This document shows, one piece after another, positions 1 through 7,886 of a DNA stretch of 36,310 nucleotides. Source of the stretch: Caballeronia ptereochthonis. GTDB lineage: Bacteria > Pseudomonadota > Gammaproteobacteria > Burkholderiales > Burkholderiaceae. The notes beneath the pieces are model-generated. The model was not told the origin of the DNA and did not search any database. It saw only the letters and a program-made list of their open reading frames with translations. The stretch spans positions 1 through 36,310 of the forward strand of contig NZ_FCOB02000049.1 of NCBI RefSeq assembly GCF_001545075.1. Reading direction: 5' to 3'. The position numbers and the translations under genes were made by a program. How positions within the stretch are numbered: position 1 is the stretch's first letter; each line of letters starts with the position of its first letter.

Positions 1-92
1 CCTCCAACGTCCCGTTTCCAGACGTTAGATTACAAAATCGCCGGTCGCCATCCACGGAATTCTGCGAAGAACCTTTTCTTTTGGAGATCCAC

Positions 93-287
93 ATGACGGT
101 CGATACCCCCATCATCCGCCTTCCCGAACTGCTCAAGATCGTTTGTCTCTGCAAGGGCTCGGTCTATCGCGGTATCAAAACGGGCGAGTTTCCGGCGCCT
201 ATCAAGCTCACACAGCGCGCAGTCGGCTGGCGTCGTGAGGACATCGTCGAGTGGATCGCTTCTCGCCAGGCTGCAATTCAGCAATGA
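93..287 (+). CDS. AlpA-family phage/island transcriptional regulator
   Basis: This 64-aa protein is almost entirely one winged-helix DNA-binding domain of the AlpA/MerR-like excisionase type. Residues 8-27 form the helix-turn-helix region (RLPELLKIV...CKGSVYRGIK). They are followed by the family-typical GEFPAPIKL turn, the RAVGWR wing and a closing helix (EDIVEWIASR). Family members act in prophages and integrative islands, usually as activators of excision or of the first lytic genes. A TTG at 81 is in frame, but the GGAG at 83-86 lies 6 nt before ATG 93, so 93 is the start. The stop overlaps the ATG of the next small ORF (ATGA). It is the first gene of an apparent phage operon, and its target is unknown. 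Confidence 0.85.
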   Translation: MTVDTPIIRLPELLKIVCLCKGSVYRGIKTGEFPAPIKLTQRAVGWRREDIVEWIASRQAAIQQ

Positions 288-403
288 GAAGCGGGATCTG
301 CAGTGCCCCACACAACAAAGGCGCTCTCCGATCATCGCATCGGGCGAGCGAGCAACGGCTTACTGAACGAGGGGAGGCCATCAAATGGCCGGTGATTGGA
401 TAA
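284..403 (+). CDS. Small coupled ORF between AlpA and the replication-like gene (39 aa)
   Basis: A 39-codon ORF begins with an ATG that overlaps the alpA-like stop (ATGA at 284-287). It runs into the next gene, ending at 403 after the ATG at 385. The product is basic and Arg/Ser-rich (RSSHRASEQRLTERGEA in its middle) with no recognisable domain. Overlap at both ends is typical of translationally coupled phage operons. The ribosome binding site of the following gene (GGGGAGG, 371-377) lies inside this ORF. Too short to judge by composition alone; it could also be a chance open frame used only for coupling. Confidence 0.4.
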   Translation: MRSGICSAPHNKGALRSSHRASEQRLTERGEAIKWPVIG

Positions 404-1206
404 AGATGCGCACGGCTCTCGCGGACGATCCCGCTGTTATCGCGATGGCGATGCTCTGGGCTGTGACGAGTTCTCGATTGTCGGGCGACTCCATCACGTT
501 TGGAGCTGGGCCGATGCTCAGTCACGCGACGGTCACGCTCGAGGCGTGACGTTGAGATGGATAAACCGCTACGTGCGATGTGACGGCTTCGCTGAAGCGA
601 TGGTCAATGTAGGTTGGCTCGCCGAATCTGAAGGCGGCATCTGCTTACCTAACTTCGACCGGCACAACGGGGAAACAGCCAAGGCTCGAGGCCTTGCCGC
701 GCACAGAAAGCAGAAGCAGCGCGCCGCCGAGGCCAGTGAGCGGGTATCGTCTTCAGAACCGTCACGCACTGAGCGTGACATCGGCGTGACCAGAGAAGAG
801 AAGAGAAGAATATAAAGAAGACAACGCGCTCGACGACGGGCCATCCGATGTTCCGCCCTCGTCGACTGGCGCACCGGCGGAGAAGCGCGCTTCGCGCGCA
901 TCTTCTCTTGAACTTTGGATTGACAGATGCAAAGCGAAGGGCGAACAGGCCATACCTGAAGACGATTCGATCTTTGAATACGCGGGCAAGATCAAGCTGC
1001 CCGACGACTTTATCCATTACGCATGGCTCGAGTTCAAGCGCAAGAATTCCGGAAATGCGAGGAAGAGACATGCAGACTGGCGCGGGTACTTCCAAGACGC
1101 CGTGAGAGAGAACAAGCTTGGGCTCTGGTGGCAGTCTGCTGACGGCCAGTGGCTGCTGACAACGCGCGGGAAGCAGGTGCAACGAGAACATGCGGATGGT
1201 GTGTGA
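385..1206 (+). pseudogene. Phage replication-like protein, broken by two compensating frameshifts
   Basis: Translation starts at ATG 385, 7 nt after GGGGAGG. It reads MAGDWIKMRTALADDPAVIA, a start I associate with phage replication-initiator-like proteins of Burkholderia prophages. Near 447-451 the homologous reading moves by -1 into DEFSIVGRLHHVWSWADAQS and continues to 815. In the GA-rich run around 790-812 it returns to the first frame (PEKRREEYKEDN) and continues to a TGA at 1204-1206. The last part includes LPDDFIHYAWLEFK, HADWRGYFQDAVRENK and GLWW, typical of the C-terminal domain of this family. Pieced together it would be about 273 aa. As written, no single frame makes the full protein, so it is dead, programmed to shift, or mis-sequenced in a slippery tract. 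The domain assignment is from recall. Confidence 0.65.
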
Positions 1207-1507
1207 CGCTGGCGCCCTCAAGTCCAGTTCGAGAAAAGCGTGCGGCGAACAAAACACACTGCGACCACCAATGCCGAGACCGTCGATGAAACCAACGAGA
1301 GGTAGCGCAATGAAATACGTGACTTGCCCATGATGCTGCGCCAGTTTCATGTGTGGGTGTCCGGTCCGGCAACGCTCCACGCACCGACCCGCCGGGCGTG
1401 CGGACTCTTACCGACGCCTTTGCCAACCCAGCGATAATTTTTGAACTCAGGCTCAAGTTCTAGAGAGCCGTGCCGAAATCACGAGTACCAATATAAGGAG
1501 AATAAGA
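1207..1507. other. Intergenic stretch, no supported gene
   Basis: About 300 bp between the replication-like gene and the first lipoprotein. Only very short frames occur, for example an 8-codon ORF at about 1311. No convincing hairpin terminator or promoter pair was found. The stretch ends in a strong Shine-Dalgarno (AAGGAG, 1495-1500) serving the next gene. Confidence 0.4.
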
Positions 1508-2011
1508 ATGACGGCACCCGTCCAAGGCGCTGCGATCGGACTGGTTATATCCGCCCTGTTCCTCGCGGGTTGCGATGGACAGCCGGCACAGCCGGCCGCA
1601 TCCCCACCAGTTTCGTCGGCGCGTCCGCTCCAGGCTTCGACTGTCGAAGTTTCAAGAGTCGAACCTCCGAAGCCAGAGCACAACTACGCCATGTCCGAAG
1701 ACGGCGAATACGGTTACGAACGGGCGCTCAGTGAGGATGATGTGAAGGCCGGGCGGGCGACGTCTGCGCTTCTGATGGTTCGCTACCTAGGTCAGAGCAA
1801 GGGTGTCCAGTCCATTAAGATCGTCGACGGTAACCGTGCGGGCGTCATGTCTTGCAGCGCGCCGTGCAGGTTCGTGAAGACGCGCTACTACGTTGCTGGA
1901 GAACTGCTGAAGACGGAGACCGTTCCGGTGACGGACGGTTCGTTGATCCAGGCAGTCATGGACGACGCTTTCGGAGGTAAGCTGCAGCCGTATGCAAAGC
2001 GAACGAATTAG
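1508..2011 (+). CDS. Predicted lipoprotein of unknown function (167 aa)
   Basis: The ATG at 1508 follows AAGGAG with ideal spacing. Residues 1-22 form a lipoprotein signal peptide ending in the lipobox LFLAGC (Cys22), so the mature protein should be lipid-anchored, probably facing the periplasm. Residues 23-55 are a Pro/Ala/Ser-rich flexible linker. The remaining ~110 residues look globular (NYAMSEDGEYGYERALSEDD, then a beta-rich part with CSAPC around residues 118-122 that could form a disulfide). I do not recognise the family. It lies in an accessory region beside phage-derived genes, so a cargo or lysogenic-conversion gene is possible, but nothing in the sequence shows a function. Confidence 0.7.
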   Translation: MTAPVQGAAIGLVISALFLAGCDGQPAQPAASPPVSSARPLQASTVEVSRVEPPKPEHNYAMSEDGEYGYERALSEDDVKAGRATSALLMVRYLGQSKGVQSIKIVDGNRAGVMSCSAPCRFVKTRYYVAGELLKTETVPVTDGSLIQAVMDDAFGGKLQPYAKRTN

Positions 2012-2197
2012 CGTTGCTTGTCGTGCGCGAGCGGGATTGGCGGCCCTCGCATAGGAGTTTTGAGCTAACTAGAGGTCAGTCGCAGCTTCATGGGACAGGC
2101 CGCGTCCATGACGCTTCTAGGCGGCAGGACTCGGCGCCCCCTAGACCGTAAAGCATTTCCAGTCGCTGCCGTTACACAGAGAAGGAAAGGACTCACG

Positions 2198-2536
2198 GTG
2201 ATCGGAATGAAAGTTGTGTTGTTCGCTTATGCGGCGGTTGCACTGGCACTGCAAGGGTGCGCCTCGAACTCCGGCGTTGTTGCCATCGGCCAAGACACGT
2301 ACATGGTGTCGCGCCAAGCAGCGACCGGCTTCAGCGGCTCGGGCACTTTGAAGGCAGATGCCTTTCAAGAAGCAAATCAGTATTGCGTTGCCCAAGGTAG
2401 GAAACTTCAGGTGATCAGCACGCACGAGGCGTCGCCGCCGTTCGTCTTCGGAAACTTTCCCAAGGCAGAAGTTGACTTTATGTGTCTTAACCCGAGCGAT
2501 CCCGAATTAGGGCGGCCGAAGCCATTGGTGAGATAG
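2198..2536 (+). CDS. Small predicted lipoprotein (112 aa)
   Basis: The frame is open from ATG 2090, but GTG 2198 is the better start. It sits 8 nt after GAAGGAAAGG (2181-2190) and gives a clean lipoprotein signal (MIGMKVVLFAYAAVALALQGC, Cys21). ATG 2207 is the alternative. The mature part, with YMVSRQAATGFSGSG, a helix containing QEANQYCVAQGR and a final strand DFMCLN, resembles a group of small proteobacterial lipoproteins of unknown function often seen in prophages and islands; this resemblance is from recall. The two cysteines after the lipid Cys could pair. It follows another lipoprotein gene 186 bp upstream on the same strand. Confidence 0.65.
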   Translation: MIGMKVVLFAYAAVALALQGCASNSGVVAIGQDTYMVSRQAATGFSGSGTLKADAFQEANQYCVAQGRKLQVISTHEASPPFVFGNFPKAEVDFMCLNPSDPELGRPKPLVR

Positions 2537-2615
2537 ATTCCATCACGGTACTCAGACTGGGCACGCATCACTCGGCCTCGCAAGATGAGACCGATCATGA
2601 CGGTCGAGCCATCGA

Positions 2616-3560
2616 TCAAGTTTGCGACGGCGGTTTAAGTGTGGTTGCGTCCGTGGACGGCCCACCGGTAGGTCTCGTGCGTTCGGCAAGTTCCCTCTCT
2701 GCATCTTCGACTGCTTCGTCCATGGCCTTTTTGCTCACGGTCCTAACAAGTTGGCGGCGCTCAAGAAAGAAGTTGCTGATTTCAGAGCCAGGCAGCAAGA
2801 GAATGTCGGTTTTTTGACCTCTCGGAACGCTTTGCGACGGCGCCTGCTTTAGCCGCCAAATCGCACCCTGCGTAATGGTGCCCGGAAGTTGGCTGACCGT
2901 CTTGCGCGACTGGTCATCACATGGCGTGGGGCGTTCCGGGAACGCCATTACTCTGCTCGTGACAGAGGTAAGCGCCATGTAACTGATGGCGCCGTCTGCC
3001 TTTATATAGACGTTACTCAGGAGGCCCTCGTAAAGCAGGAGTTGTCCTTCGTGGTCAACCTTCGACATCGCGGACACGACAACCAACCGCCTCCTGCCAC
3101 GAATTTGGTAGAGCCACGGATGTTTCGCGAGCCACGCGAACGGCCCGATCTGAAATTCGATCGCGAATCCGATCAACAAGCCGATCACTAGAGAAATCAC
3201 ATTTACGGCGAGGAAATAGCCAAGGATGTGGCCAACGTGGGCGCTCAATCCCGCTGCTATCGCGATGACGACCTTGTTTCCGTCCTTGGCAGGATCGACG
3301 TCTGCGTGCAACAGAGGAAAGAACTCAGCGAAATCAATCTGACTAATCCAAGCAACGTTATCAGCGAGGACGTAATTTATAGTCAGGTAGCCGACGCCGT
3401 GCGCGAGAAATGCAACAAAGACCATACCCGCCAACTGTCCAAGCGGGCTGATCGTTACTGTCTCGACGCTGACCGCCTGCGGGATGTAGAGACCTGCAAA
3501 GAACGCCGCCCCCGGCGTGAGCAGTACCGCGATGACAACGGTTGCCCATGCGAGGGACAC
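2616..3560 (-). CDS. Multi-pass inner-membrane protein, possibly DUF6338-like (314 aa)
   Basis: The start is GTG 3560, 7 nt after AGGA, and only 20 nt downstream of the preceding minus-strand gene, so the two are probably one operon. Hydrophobic segments fall at about residues 4-24, 40-62 and 95-140 (a long stretch likely forming two helices). The C-terminal half is soluble. It includes YEGLLSNVYIKADGAISYMA, which recalls DUF6338-type proteins, and a charged Glu/Arg-rich tail (about 275-300). No enzymatic motif is visible. Third-position GC is lower than in the flagellar genes, consistent with the accessory nature of this region. The DUF assignment is a guess from pattern memory. Confidence 0.55.
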   Translation of the reverse strand: MSLAWATVVIAVLLTPGAAFFAGLYIPQAVSVETVTISPLGQLAGMVFVAFLAHGVGYLTINYVLADNVAWISQIDFAEFFPLLHADVDPAKDGNKVVIAIAAGLSAHVGHILGYFLAVNVISLVIGLLIGFAIEFQIGPFAWLAKHPWLYQIRGRRRLVVVSAMSKVDHEGQLLLYEGLLSNVYIKADGAISYMALTSVTSRVMAFPERPTPCDDQSRKTVSQLPGTITQGAIWRLKQAPSQSVPRGQKTDILLLPGSEISNFFLERRQLVRTVSKKAMDEAVEDAERELAERTRPTGGPSTDATTLKPPSQT

Positions 3561-3580
3561 GGCGAGTTCCTATCGCAATA

Positions 3581-3766
3581 TTAGGGCGCTTTACCGAAAT
3601 TCTCTGCGACGCGCAGGTCGACGATCTTTCGAAGAGCGTCCTCGAACGAGGGCAGTGTCCCGTCCGGCGCTGGTTCAAGCGCTTTCAGCACCTTTTGCGG
3701 ATCTTGCCCAGCAAAATCCAAAAGTCGCTTGTAGGCTTCCTCGGTGAAGCCGGTAGAAATTTGCAT
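3581..3766 (-). CDS. Small hypothetical protein (61 aa)
   Basis: The frame is open further upstream to 3901, but the best start is the ATG at 3766-3764, preceded by GTGGAG with 6-nt spacing and by a plausible promoter at 3789-3817. The product begins MQISTGFTEEAYKRLLDFAG and is mostly helical and acidic/basic mixed, with no signal peptide or membrane segment. It ends 20 nt before the GTG of the membrane protein, suggesting co-transcription. I do not recognise it. A partner or regulator role for the membrane protein is only a positional guess. Confidence 0.5.
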   Translation of the reverse strand: MQISTGFTEEAYKRLLDFAGQDPQKVLKALEPAPDGTLPSFEDALRKIVDLRVAENFGKAP

Positions 3767-3788
3767 AGCAGACTCCACTTTTCCACTG

Positions 3789-3817
3789 ATAATGTGGTCG
3801 GCCGCACCCAGATTCAA
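3789..3817 (-). promoter_or_regulatory. Possible sigma-70 promoter for the minus-strand pair
   Basis: On the minus strand TTGAAT (3817-3812) and CATTAT (3794-3789) are separated by exactly 17 nt and point to the ATG at 3766. The leader would be only about 15 nt but contains the GTGGAG ribosome binding site. Both hexamers deviate from consensus at two positions or fewer. Confidence 0.35.
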
Positions 3818-3901
3818 GCACGCGCGAGGCGAGCGCGAAGCCACGCCCGCAGTGCCGCGAGATCCATGCCATCTTTGCTGAACCAGCGCATTTGACGACA
3901 C

Positions 3902-4215
3902 GATAGGTAAAACTTTACGCGCCTAACCTGGGTAGTGCTGAAAATTCGGCCGAACAGTATGATCTATCGGCGGGAAACGCAGAAGCTTAATGTGCGTAGT
4001 CGAACATTAGCGCACAAAGCTTTCATTTGGCTGTCGTCGAACTTGGTCGGTGCGTTGGGTTGTCACAGGCTCTCAGGAGCAAGCTGTTCACTCGCTGCCG
4101 ACATCGCTGTTTTAGGCGTCACTAGTAAATGAAGAACGGATCGATCGATGAAAGATCCGACGAGCCTTGTACCGCCTAAAATCGCTGAGTTTCCGTATCT
4201 TTTCCGTATGCAAAG
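3902..4215. other. Island-side junction next to tRNA-Arg, no supported gene
   Basis: Non-coding by appearance, with lower GC than the rest. It holds two direct copies of TTTCCGTAT (4190-4198 and 4201-4209) just before the tRNA terminator. Such short direct repeats can be integrase arm or accessory sites at tRNA insertion points, but nothing confirms that here. Confidence 0.3.
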
Positions 4216-4246
4216 AAAAAGGGCTAAGCGGATATTCCGTAAGCCC
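4216..4246 (-). terminator. Rho-independent terminator of tRNA-Arg
   Basis: On the minus strand a stem starts with GGGCT/AGCCC and continues CGGA/TCCG, with one mismatch, one bulge and an ATA loop. It is followed directly by five T (A at 4216-4220 on the plus strand). It lies 21 nt past the tRNA CCA end, the expected place for the tRNA transcript terminator. Confidence 0.7.
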
Positions 4247-4266
4247 TTGATCCCGCTAAACTTTCT

Positions 4267-4342
4267 TGGCGCGCCCGGCTGGGATCGAACCAGCAACCCC
4301 TGCCTTCGGAGGGCAGTACTCTATCCATTGAGCTACGGGCGC
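4267..4342 (-). tRNA. tRNA-Arg (anticodon CCG)
   Basis: Read on the minus strand the 76 nt fold as a standard cloverleaf. The acceptor stem is GCGCCCG/CGGGCGC. The anticodon loop CTCCGAA sits between CTGCC/GGCAG, giving anticodon CCG (codon CGG, Arg). The T-arm contains GGTTCGATCC, and CCA is encoded at 4269-4267. An intrinsic terminator follows. Its 3' end faces the accessory genes at 1-4215, the orientation expected if it is the attachment site of that element. Confidence 0.95.
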
Positions 4343-4562
4343 ATCGGAGAAGGATCTTGCGAGAGGAAAGCGCGCCAGAAGGAAAACCGAAAGGCGGCTG
4401 CAAGGCCCATGCGAATCCGAGAGGATACCTGTTTTCCGTGACGTCGTCCATCGCGCGGGCCTGCGCCTGGTGCCCCAAACCCGTCAGAAAGCATCACGCG
4501 ATTCGGGTAAACGCCCGTTCCACCGCCCCGGTCGCCTCGCGCCGACAGTTAAGCGTTCCGTC

Positions 4563-4568
4563 TATAAT
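4563..4568 (+). promoter_or_regulatory. Perfect -10 hexamer upstream of the cytochrome gene
   Basis: TATAAT at 4563-4568 lies about 100 nt before the cytochrome ATG. No good -35 is seen at 17 nt; CCGACA (4542-4547) is 15 nt away. The rest of 4343-4667 shows no gene or repeat that I can support. Confidence 0.45.
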
Positions 4569-4667
4569 CGACCGTGCCTTTTCCCCAAGGCGCGCCTGAA
4601 CGCAATGCGGTAGCTGTCACGCTGTCACTGAACCGACTCACACCAAAAAACGGGAGACGAGACAAGC

Positions 4668-5561
4668 ATGAGCGAAGCACCCCACGGAGCCCCGATCAAG
4701 ACACCCGGCCAACTCATCGCCGCGGTCATCGCGGGATTCGGCATCCCGGTCGCCATCATCATCCTGCTCGCGGTGTACGTGAACAACGCGACCCGCACCG
4801 GCGCGGGCACCGATCTCGAAGCCTCCGTGAAGGAGCGCATCGCGCCGGCCGCGCAGGTCGATATCCGCGACGCCAACGCGCCGCGCGTCTACAAGACCGG
4901 CGAGGAAGTCTTCAAGGCGGTGTGCTCGGCCTGTCACGCCACCGGAACCGCAGGCGCGCCGAAGTTCGGCGACGCCGGCGCGTGGGCCCCGCGCATCGGC
5001 GAAGGCTACGACACGCTCCTGCACAATGCGCTCAACGGCAAGGGCGCGATGCCCGCGCGCGGCGGCACCAGTCCCGACGATTACAGCGATTTCGAAATCG
5101 CGCGCGCGGTCGTCTACATGGCGAATAACAGCGGCGGAAAACTCGCAGAGCCGGCGCAACCCGCGCCGGGCGCGGCGGCGAGCGCGGGCGCATCGGCCCC
5201 GGCAGCAGCCGCGCCGGGCGGCGCGAGCGCGAATGAAAATGCACAGGCAGCGGCGGCCGTGGCGGCGCTGGCATCGGTGCCGCAGGCCGCGCCGGCAGCA
5301 GGCGCGCAAAGCGCCGATGCCGCGCAAGCAGGCAAGGCACTCTACGAACAGGTCTGCCAGGCCTGTCATGCGGCGGGCGTGCTCAACGCGCCGAAGTTCG
5401 GCGACAAGGCCGCATGGGCACCGCGCCTGAAAGACTCGATGGACACCGTCTATAACTACGCACTGCACGGCAAGGGCGCGATGCCGCCGAAGGGCGGATC
5501 GAACGCGCCGGATGCAGACGTGAAGGCCGCCGTCGATTACATGGTGAACGCGGCGAAGTAA
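4668..5561 (+). CDS. Membrane-anchored dihaem cytochrome c5
   Basis: A 297-aa electron-transfer protein. Residues 14-38 form a single N-terminal membrane anchor (QLIAAVIAGFGIPVAIIILL). Two homologous class-I cytochrome c domains follow. The first has haem site CSACH (86-90) with likely Met ligand in GKGAMP (Met128). The second has CQACH (230-234) with GKGAMP again (Met272). The domains repeat the motifs APKFGD and AWAPR, so they arose by duplication, and are joined by an Ala/Pro-rich linker (about 160-222). Family knowledge places cytochrome c5 proteins in the periplasm, passing electrons to terminal oxidases; the exact partner cannot be told. GGGAGA precedes ATG 4668. It stands alone and converges on rep, sharing the terminator at 5578-5610. 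Confidence 0.9.
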   Translation: MSEAPHGAPIKTPGQLIAAVIAGFGIPVAIIILLAVYVNNATRTGAGTDLEASVKERIAPAAQVDIRDANAPRVYKTGEEVFKAVCSACHATGTAGAPKFGDAGAWAPRIGEGYDTLLHNALNGKGAMPARGGTSPDDYSDFEIARAVVYMANNSGGKLAEPAQPAPGAAASAGASAPAAAAPGGASANENAQAAAAVAALASVPQAAPAAGAQSADAAQAGKALYEQVCQACHAAGVLNAPKFGDKAAWAPRLKDSMDTVYNYALHGKGAMPPKGGSNAPDADVKAAVDYMVNAAK

Positions 5562-5577
5562 CGCTTCAGCACGCGAT

Positions 5578-5610
5578 AAAAAACCCTGCGTTGCGGCGCA
5601 GGGTTTTTTA
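5578..5610. terminator. Bidirectional intrinsic terminator between cytochrome c5 and rep
   Basis: An 8-bp stem ACCCTGCG/CGCAGGGT (5583-5590, 5597-5604) is flanked by an A-run on the left and six T on the right. It can therefore stop the plus-strand cytochrome transcript and the minus-strand rep transcript. It lies 17-18 nt from both stop codons. Confidence 0.85.
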
Positions 5611-5628
5611 TTGGAAGCCCCGAAAGCA

Positions 5629-7716
5629 TCAGGTCTTCTGCAGCATCGCCTTGAGCATCGCCATGCGGTCCTTCGGCGTAAGCGGCTTTTCCTCGGCCGT
5701 GGGCGGCGGCGCATCGTCGAGCAGCATCTCGGGGATGAAGCGCGACGGCTCGCATACCACCGTCTCCCGCGCGCGCTTGCGCTTCTTGCACCAGTTCAGA
5801 TGCAGGCTGCGCTGCGCCCGCGTGATCGCGACGTACATCAGCCGGCGCTCTTCCTCGATGCGCGAATCGTCGACGGGCGCGTCATCGTCCGAGCCGCCGC
5901 GATGCGGCATGATCCCTTCCTCGACGCCCACCAGAAACACGTGCGGATACTCCAGCCCCTTCGACGCATGCACCGTCGACAGGCGCACCGCGTCCGGATC
6001 TTCCTCCTTGCCTTCGAGCATCGACATCAGCGCGACGGTCTGGATCAGGCCGAGCAGGTTCTTGCCTTCGTCGCCGAAGCCGTCGGCGGTGTCGTAGCCC
6101 GTCTGCTGGGCTTCGGGCGACGGCTCCGGCTTCGTGCCCTTGCGCTTGAGCCACTCGAGAAACTCGAGCACGTTCTGCCATTTCGATTGCGCCTGCCGCT
6201 CGTCGTACGCATCGTAGAGATACGACTCGTAGTGGATCGCTTCCATCATGTCGTCGAGCACTTCAGTCGCGGGATCGCGCGCCGCGCGGTCCGACAGGCG
6301 CCGGATCCACTCGCAGAAAGTGCGCAGCGGCTCGACCTGCCGCGCCGACAGACGCGCCTCGATGCCGCCCATGAACACCGCCTCGAACAACGACACCTTC
6401 GCCGCGCCCGCGAACGCGCCGAGCGCTTCGAGCGTCGTATTGCCGACGCCGCGCCGCGGCGTGGTGATCGCGCGGATGAACGCGGGATCATCGTCCGGAT
6501 TCGCGATCAGCCGCAGATACGCGATGATGTCCTTGATCTCGGCACGGTCGAAGAACGACTGGCCGCCCGACAGCACGTATGGAATGCGCTCGCGCCGCAG
6601 CACCTGCTCGAAGATGCGCGCCTGGAAGTTGCCGCGATAGAGAATCGCGTAATCGCGAAACTGCGTGCGGCGCTCGAACTTGTGCGCCGACAGCCGGAAC
6701 ACGACCGATTCCGCCTCGTGCTCCTCGTCGTTGCAGCCGGTGACGGTGATTGTGTCGCCCATGCCGTGCTCGGACCAGAGCTTTTTCTCGAAGAGCTTCG
6801 GATTGTTGGCGATGACGTTGTTCGCCGCGGTCAGGATGCGCACCGTCGAGCGATAGTTCTGCTCCAGCTTGATGACGTGCAGCTTCGGAAAGTCCTTGCC
6901 GAGCTGTGCGAGGTTTTCGAGCGTCGCGCCGCGCCAGCCGTAGATTGCCTGATCGTCGTCGCCGACGGCCGTGAACGCCGCGCGCGGCCCGGCAAGCAGC
7001 TTCAGCAATTCGTACTGGCAGGCGTTGGTGTCCTGATACTCGTCGATCAGCAGATACCGCAAGCGGTTCTGCCACTTGTCGCGAACTTGCTCGTTTTCCG
7101 CGAAAAGCTGCGCGGGACGCAGGATCAGATCGTCGAAGTCGAGCGCCTGATACGCGTGCAGCGTCGCCGCATAGCTGCGATAGACGATCGCCGCCTGATG
7201 CTCGTCCTCGTTGCTCGCCAGAACGGCGGCCTGATCGGGCGAGACCATCGCGTTCTTCCACAGCGAGATGATCGACTGAATCTTGCGGATCAGGCCCTTG
7301 TCCGTCGTGCCGAGCTGCTCCTGGACCATGCCGAAGCAATCGTCGGCATCCATGATCGAGAACTGCGGCTTCAGTCCGACGTGCTCCGCCTCCTGACGCA
7401 TGATCTGCACGCCGAGCGAGTGAAAGGTGCAGATCGTCAACTGATTGACGGGAATCTTGCGGCCTTCCTTGCCGGGCGTCGTGAGCGTCTTGCCTTCGAG
7501 CAGCTTGGCGGTGCGCTCGCGCATTTCGAGCGCGGCCTTGTTCGTGAAGGTGAGCGCGGCGATGTGCTTCGGCTCGAAGCCGCGTCCTTCGATCAGATGC
7601 GCGATCTTCTGCGTGATCACGCGCGTCTTGCCGCTGCCCGCGCCGGCGAGCACGAGACAGGGACCATCGAGATAGCGCACAGCTTCGCTTTGCGCGGCGT
7701 TCAGACCTGCGGACAT
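5629..7716 (-). CDS. rep: ATP-dependent DNA helicase Rep (UvrD/Rep superfamily 1)
   Basis: A 695-aa 3'-5' SF1A helicase. Motifs in order: Q motif LNAAQ (5-9), Walker A GAGSGKT with Lys30, Ia TFTNKAA, Walker B/II LIDEYQDTNACQ, III VGDDDQAIYGWRGA, IV QNYRST, V STVHASKGLEYPHVFLVG, VI RRLMYVAITRAQ. The N-terminus and the length (E. coli Rep has about 673 aa) fit Rep better than UvrD. Rep removes proteins ahead of replication forks and helps restart. The frame is open to 7899, but the homologous sequence begins at the ATG at 7716 (MSAGLNAAQ), and the upstream extension is unlike any helicase. Divergent from the oxidoreductase at 7887; converges with the cytochrome gene. Distinguishing Rep from PcrA/UvrD would need an alignment. 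Confidence 0.9.
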   Translation of the reverse strand: MSAGLNAAQSEAVRYLDGPCLVLAGAGSGKTRVITQKIAHLIEGRGFEPKHIAALTFTNKAALEMRERTAKLLEGKTLTTPGKEGRKIPVNQLTICTFHSLGVQIMRQEAEHVGLKPQFSIMDADDCFGMVQEQLGTTDKGLIRKIQSIISLWKNAMVSPDQAAVLASNEDEHQAAIVYRSYAATLHAYQALDFDDLILRPAQLFAENEQVRDKWQNRLRYLLIDEYQDTNACQYELLKLLAGPRAAFTAVGDDDQAIYGWRGATLENLAQLGKDFPKLHVIKLEQNYRSTVRILTAANNVIANNPKLFEKKLWSEHGMGDTITVTGCNDEEHEAESVVFRLSAHKFERRTQFRDYAILYRGNFQARIFEQVLRRERIPYVLSGGQSFFDRAEIKDIIAYLRLIANPDDDPAFIRAITTPRRGVGNTTLEALGAFAGAAKVSLFEAVFMGGIEARLSARQVEPLRTFCEWIRRLSDRAARDPATEVLDDMMEAIHYESYLYDAYDERQAQSKWQNVLEFLEWLKRKGTKPEPSPEAQQTGYDTADGFGDEGKNLLGLIQTVALMSMLEGKEEDPDAVRLSTVHASKGLEYPHVFLVGVEEGIMPHRGGSDDDAPVDDSRIEEERRLMYVAITRAQRSLHLNWCKKRKRARETVVCEPSRFIPEMLLDDAPPPTAEEKPLTPKDRMAMLKAMLQKT

Positions 7717-7886
7717 CGTTCTGGGCTTTGGATTCTGAGGCGCGCGACAAAAGCCGGCGCATGGAGGAGTGCGCGATGTTAACACGATGGAAAGTGCGCG
7801 GTTCCGGCCCTCGTTCCCTTCGGCGGCGGAATCGGGCGCGCGCGGCCGTGCCACAATAACGAACCGATTCACGACAGGATGCCCGC

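Noticed and set aside
6..26. Inverted repeat AACGTC/GACGTT upstream of the alpA-like gene
   Set aside because: Only 6-bp arms with a 9-nt gap and no promoter hexamers found beside it; too weak to call an operator.
2407..2619. 70-codon minus-strand frame whose TTG overlaps the stop of the membrane-protein gene
   Set aside because: Most of it is antisense to the small lipoprotein gene, it has no ribosome site or domain, and the overlap with the stop is probably chance.
4190..4209. Direct repeats of TTTCCGTAT near the tRNA
   Set aside because: Two 9-bp copies could be integrase arm sites, but without an integrase or a second att site this cannot be supported.
4148..4441. 97-codon frame running through tRNA-Arg
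   Set aside because: It overlaps a certain tRNA and its terminator; a classic spurious ORF.
5611..7782. Open frame of over 700 codons opposite the rep helicase
   Set aside because: Arg/Leu/His-rich translation with no domain; it is the antisense of a gene with all helicase motifs. Long antisense frames are normal at this GC.
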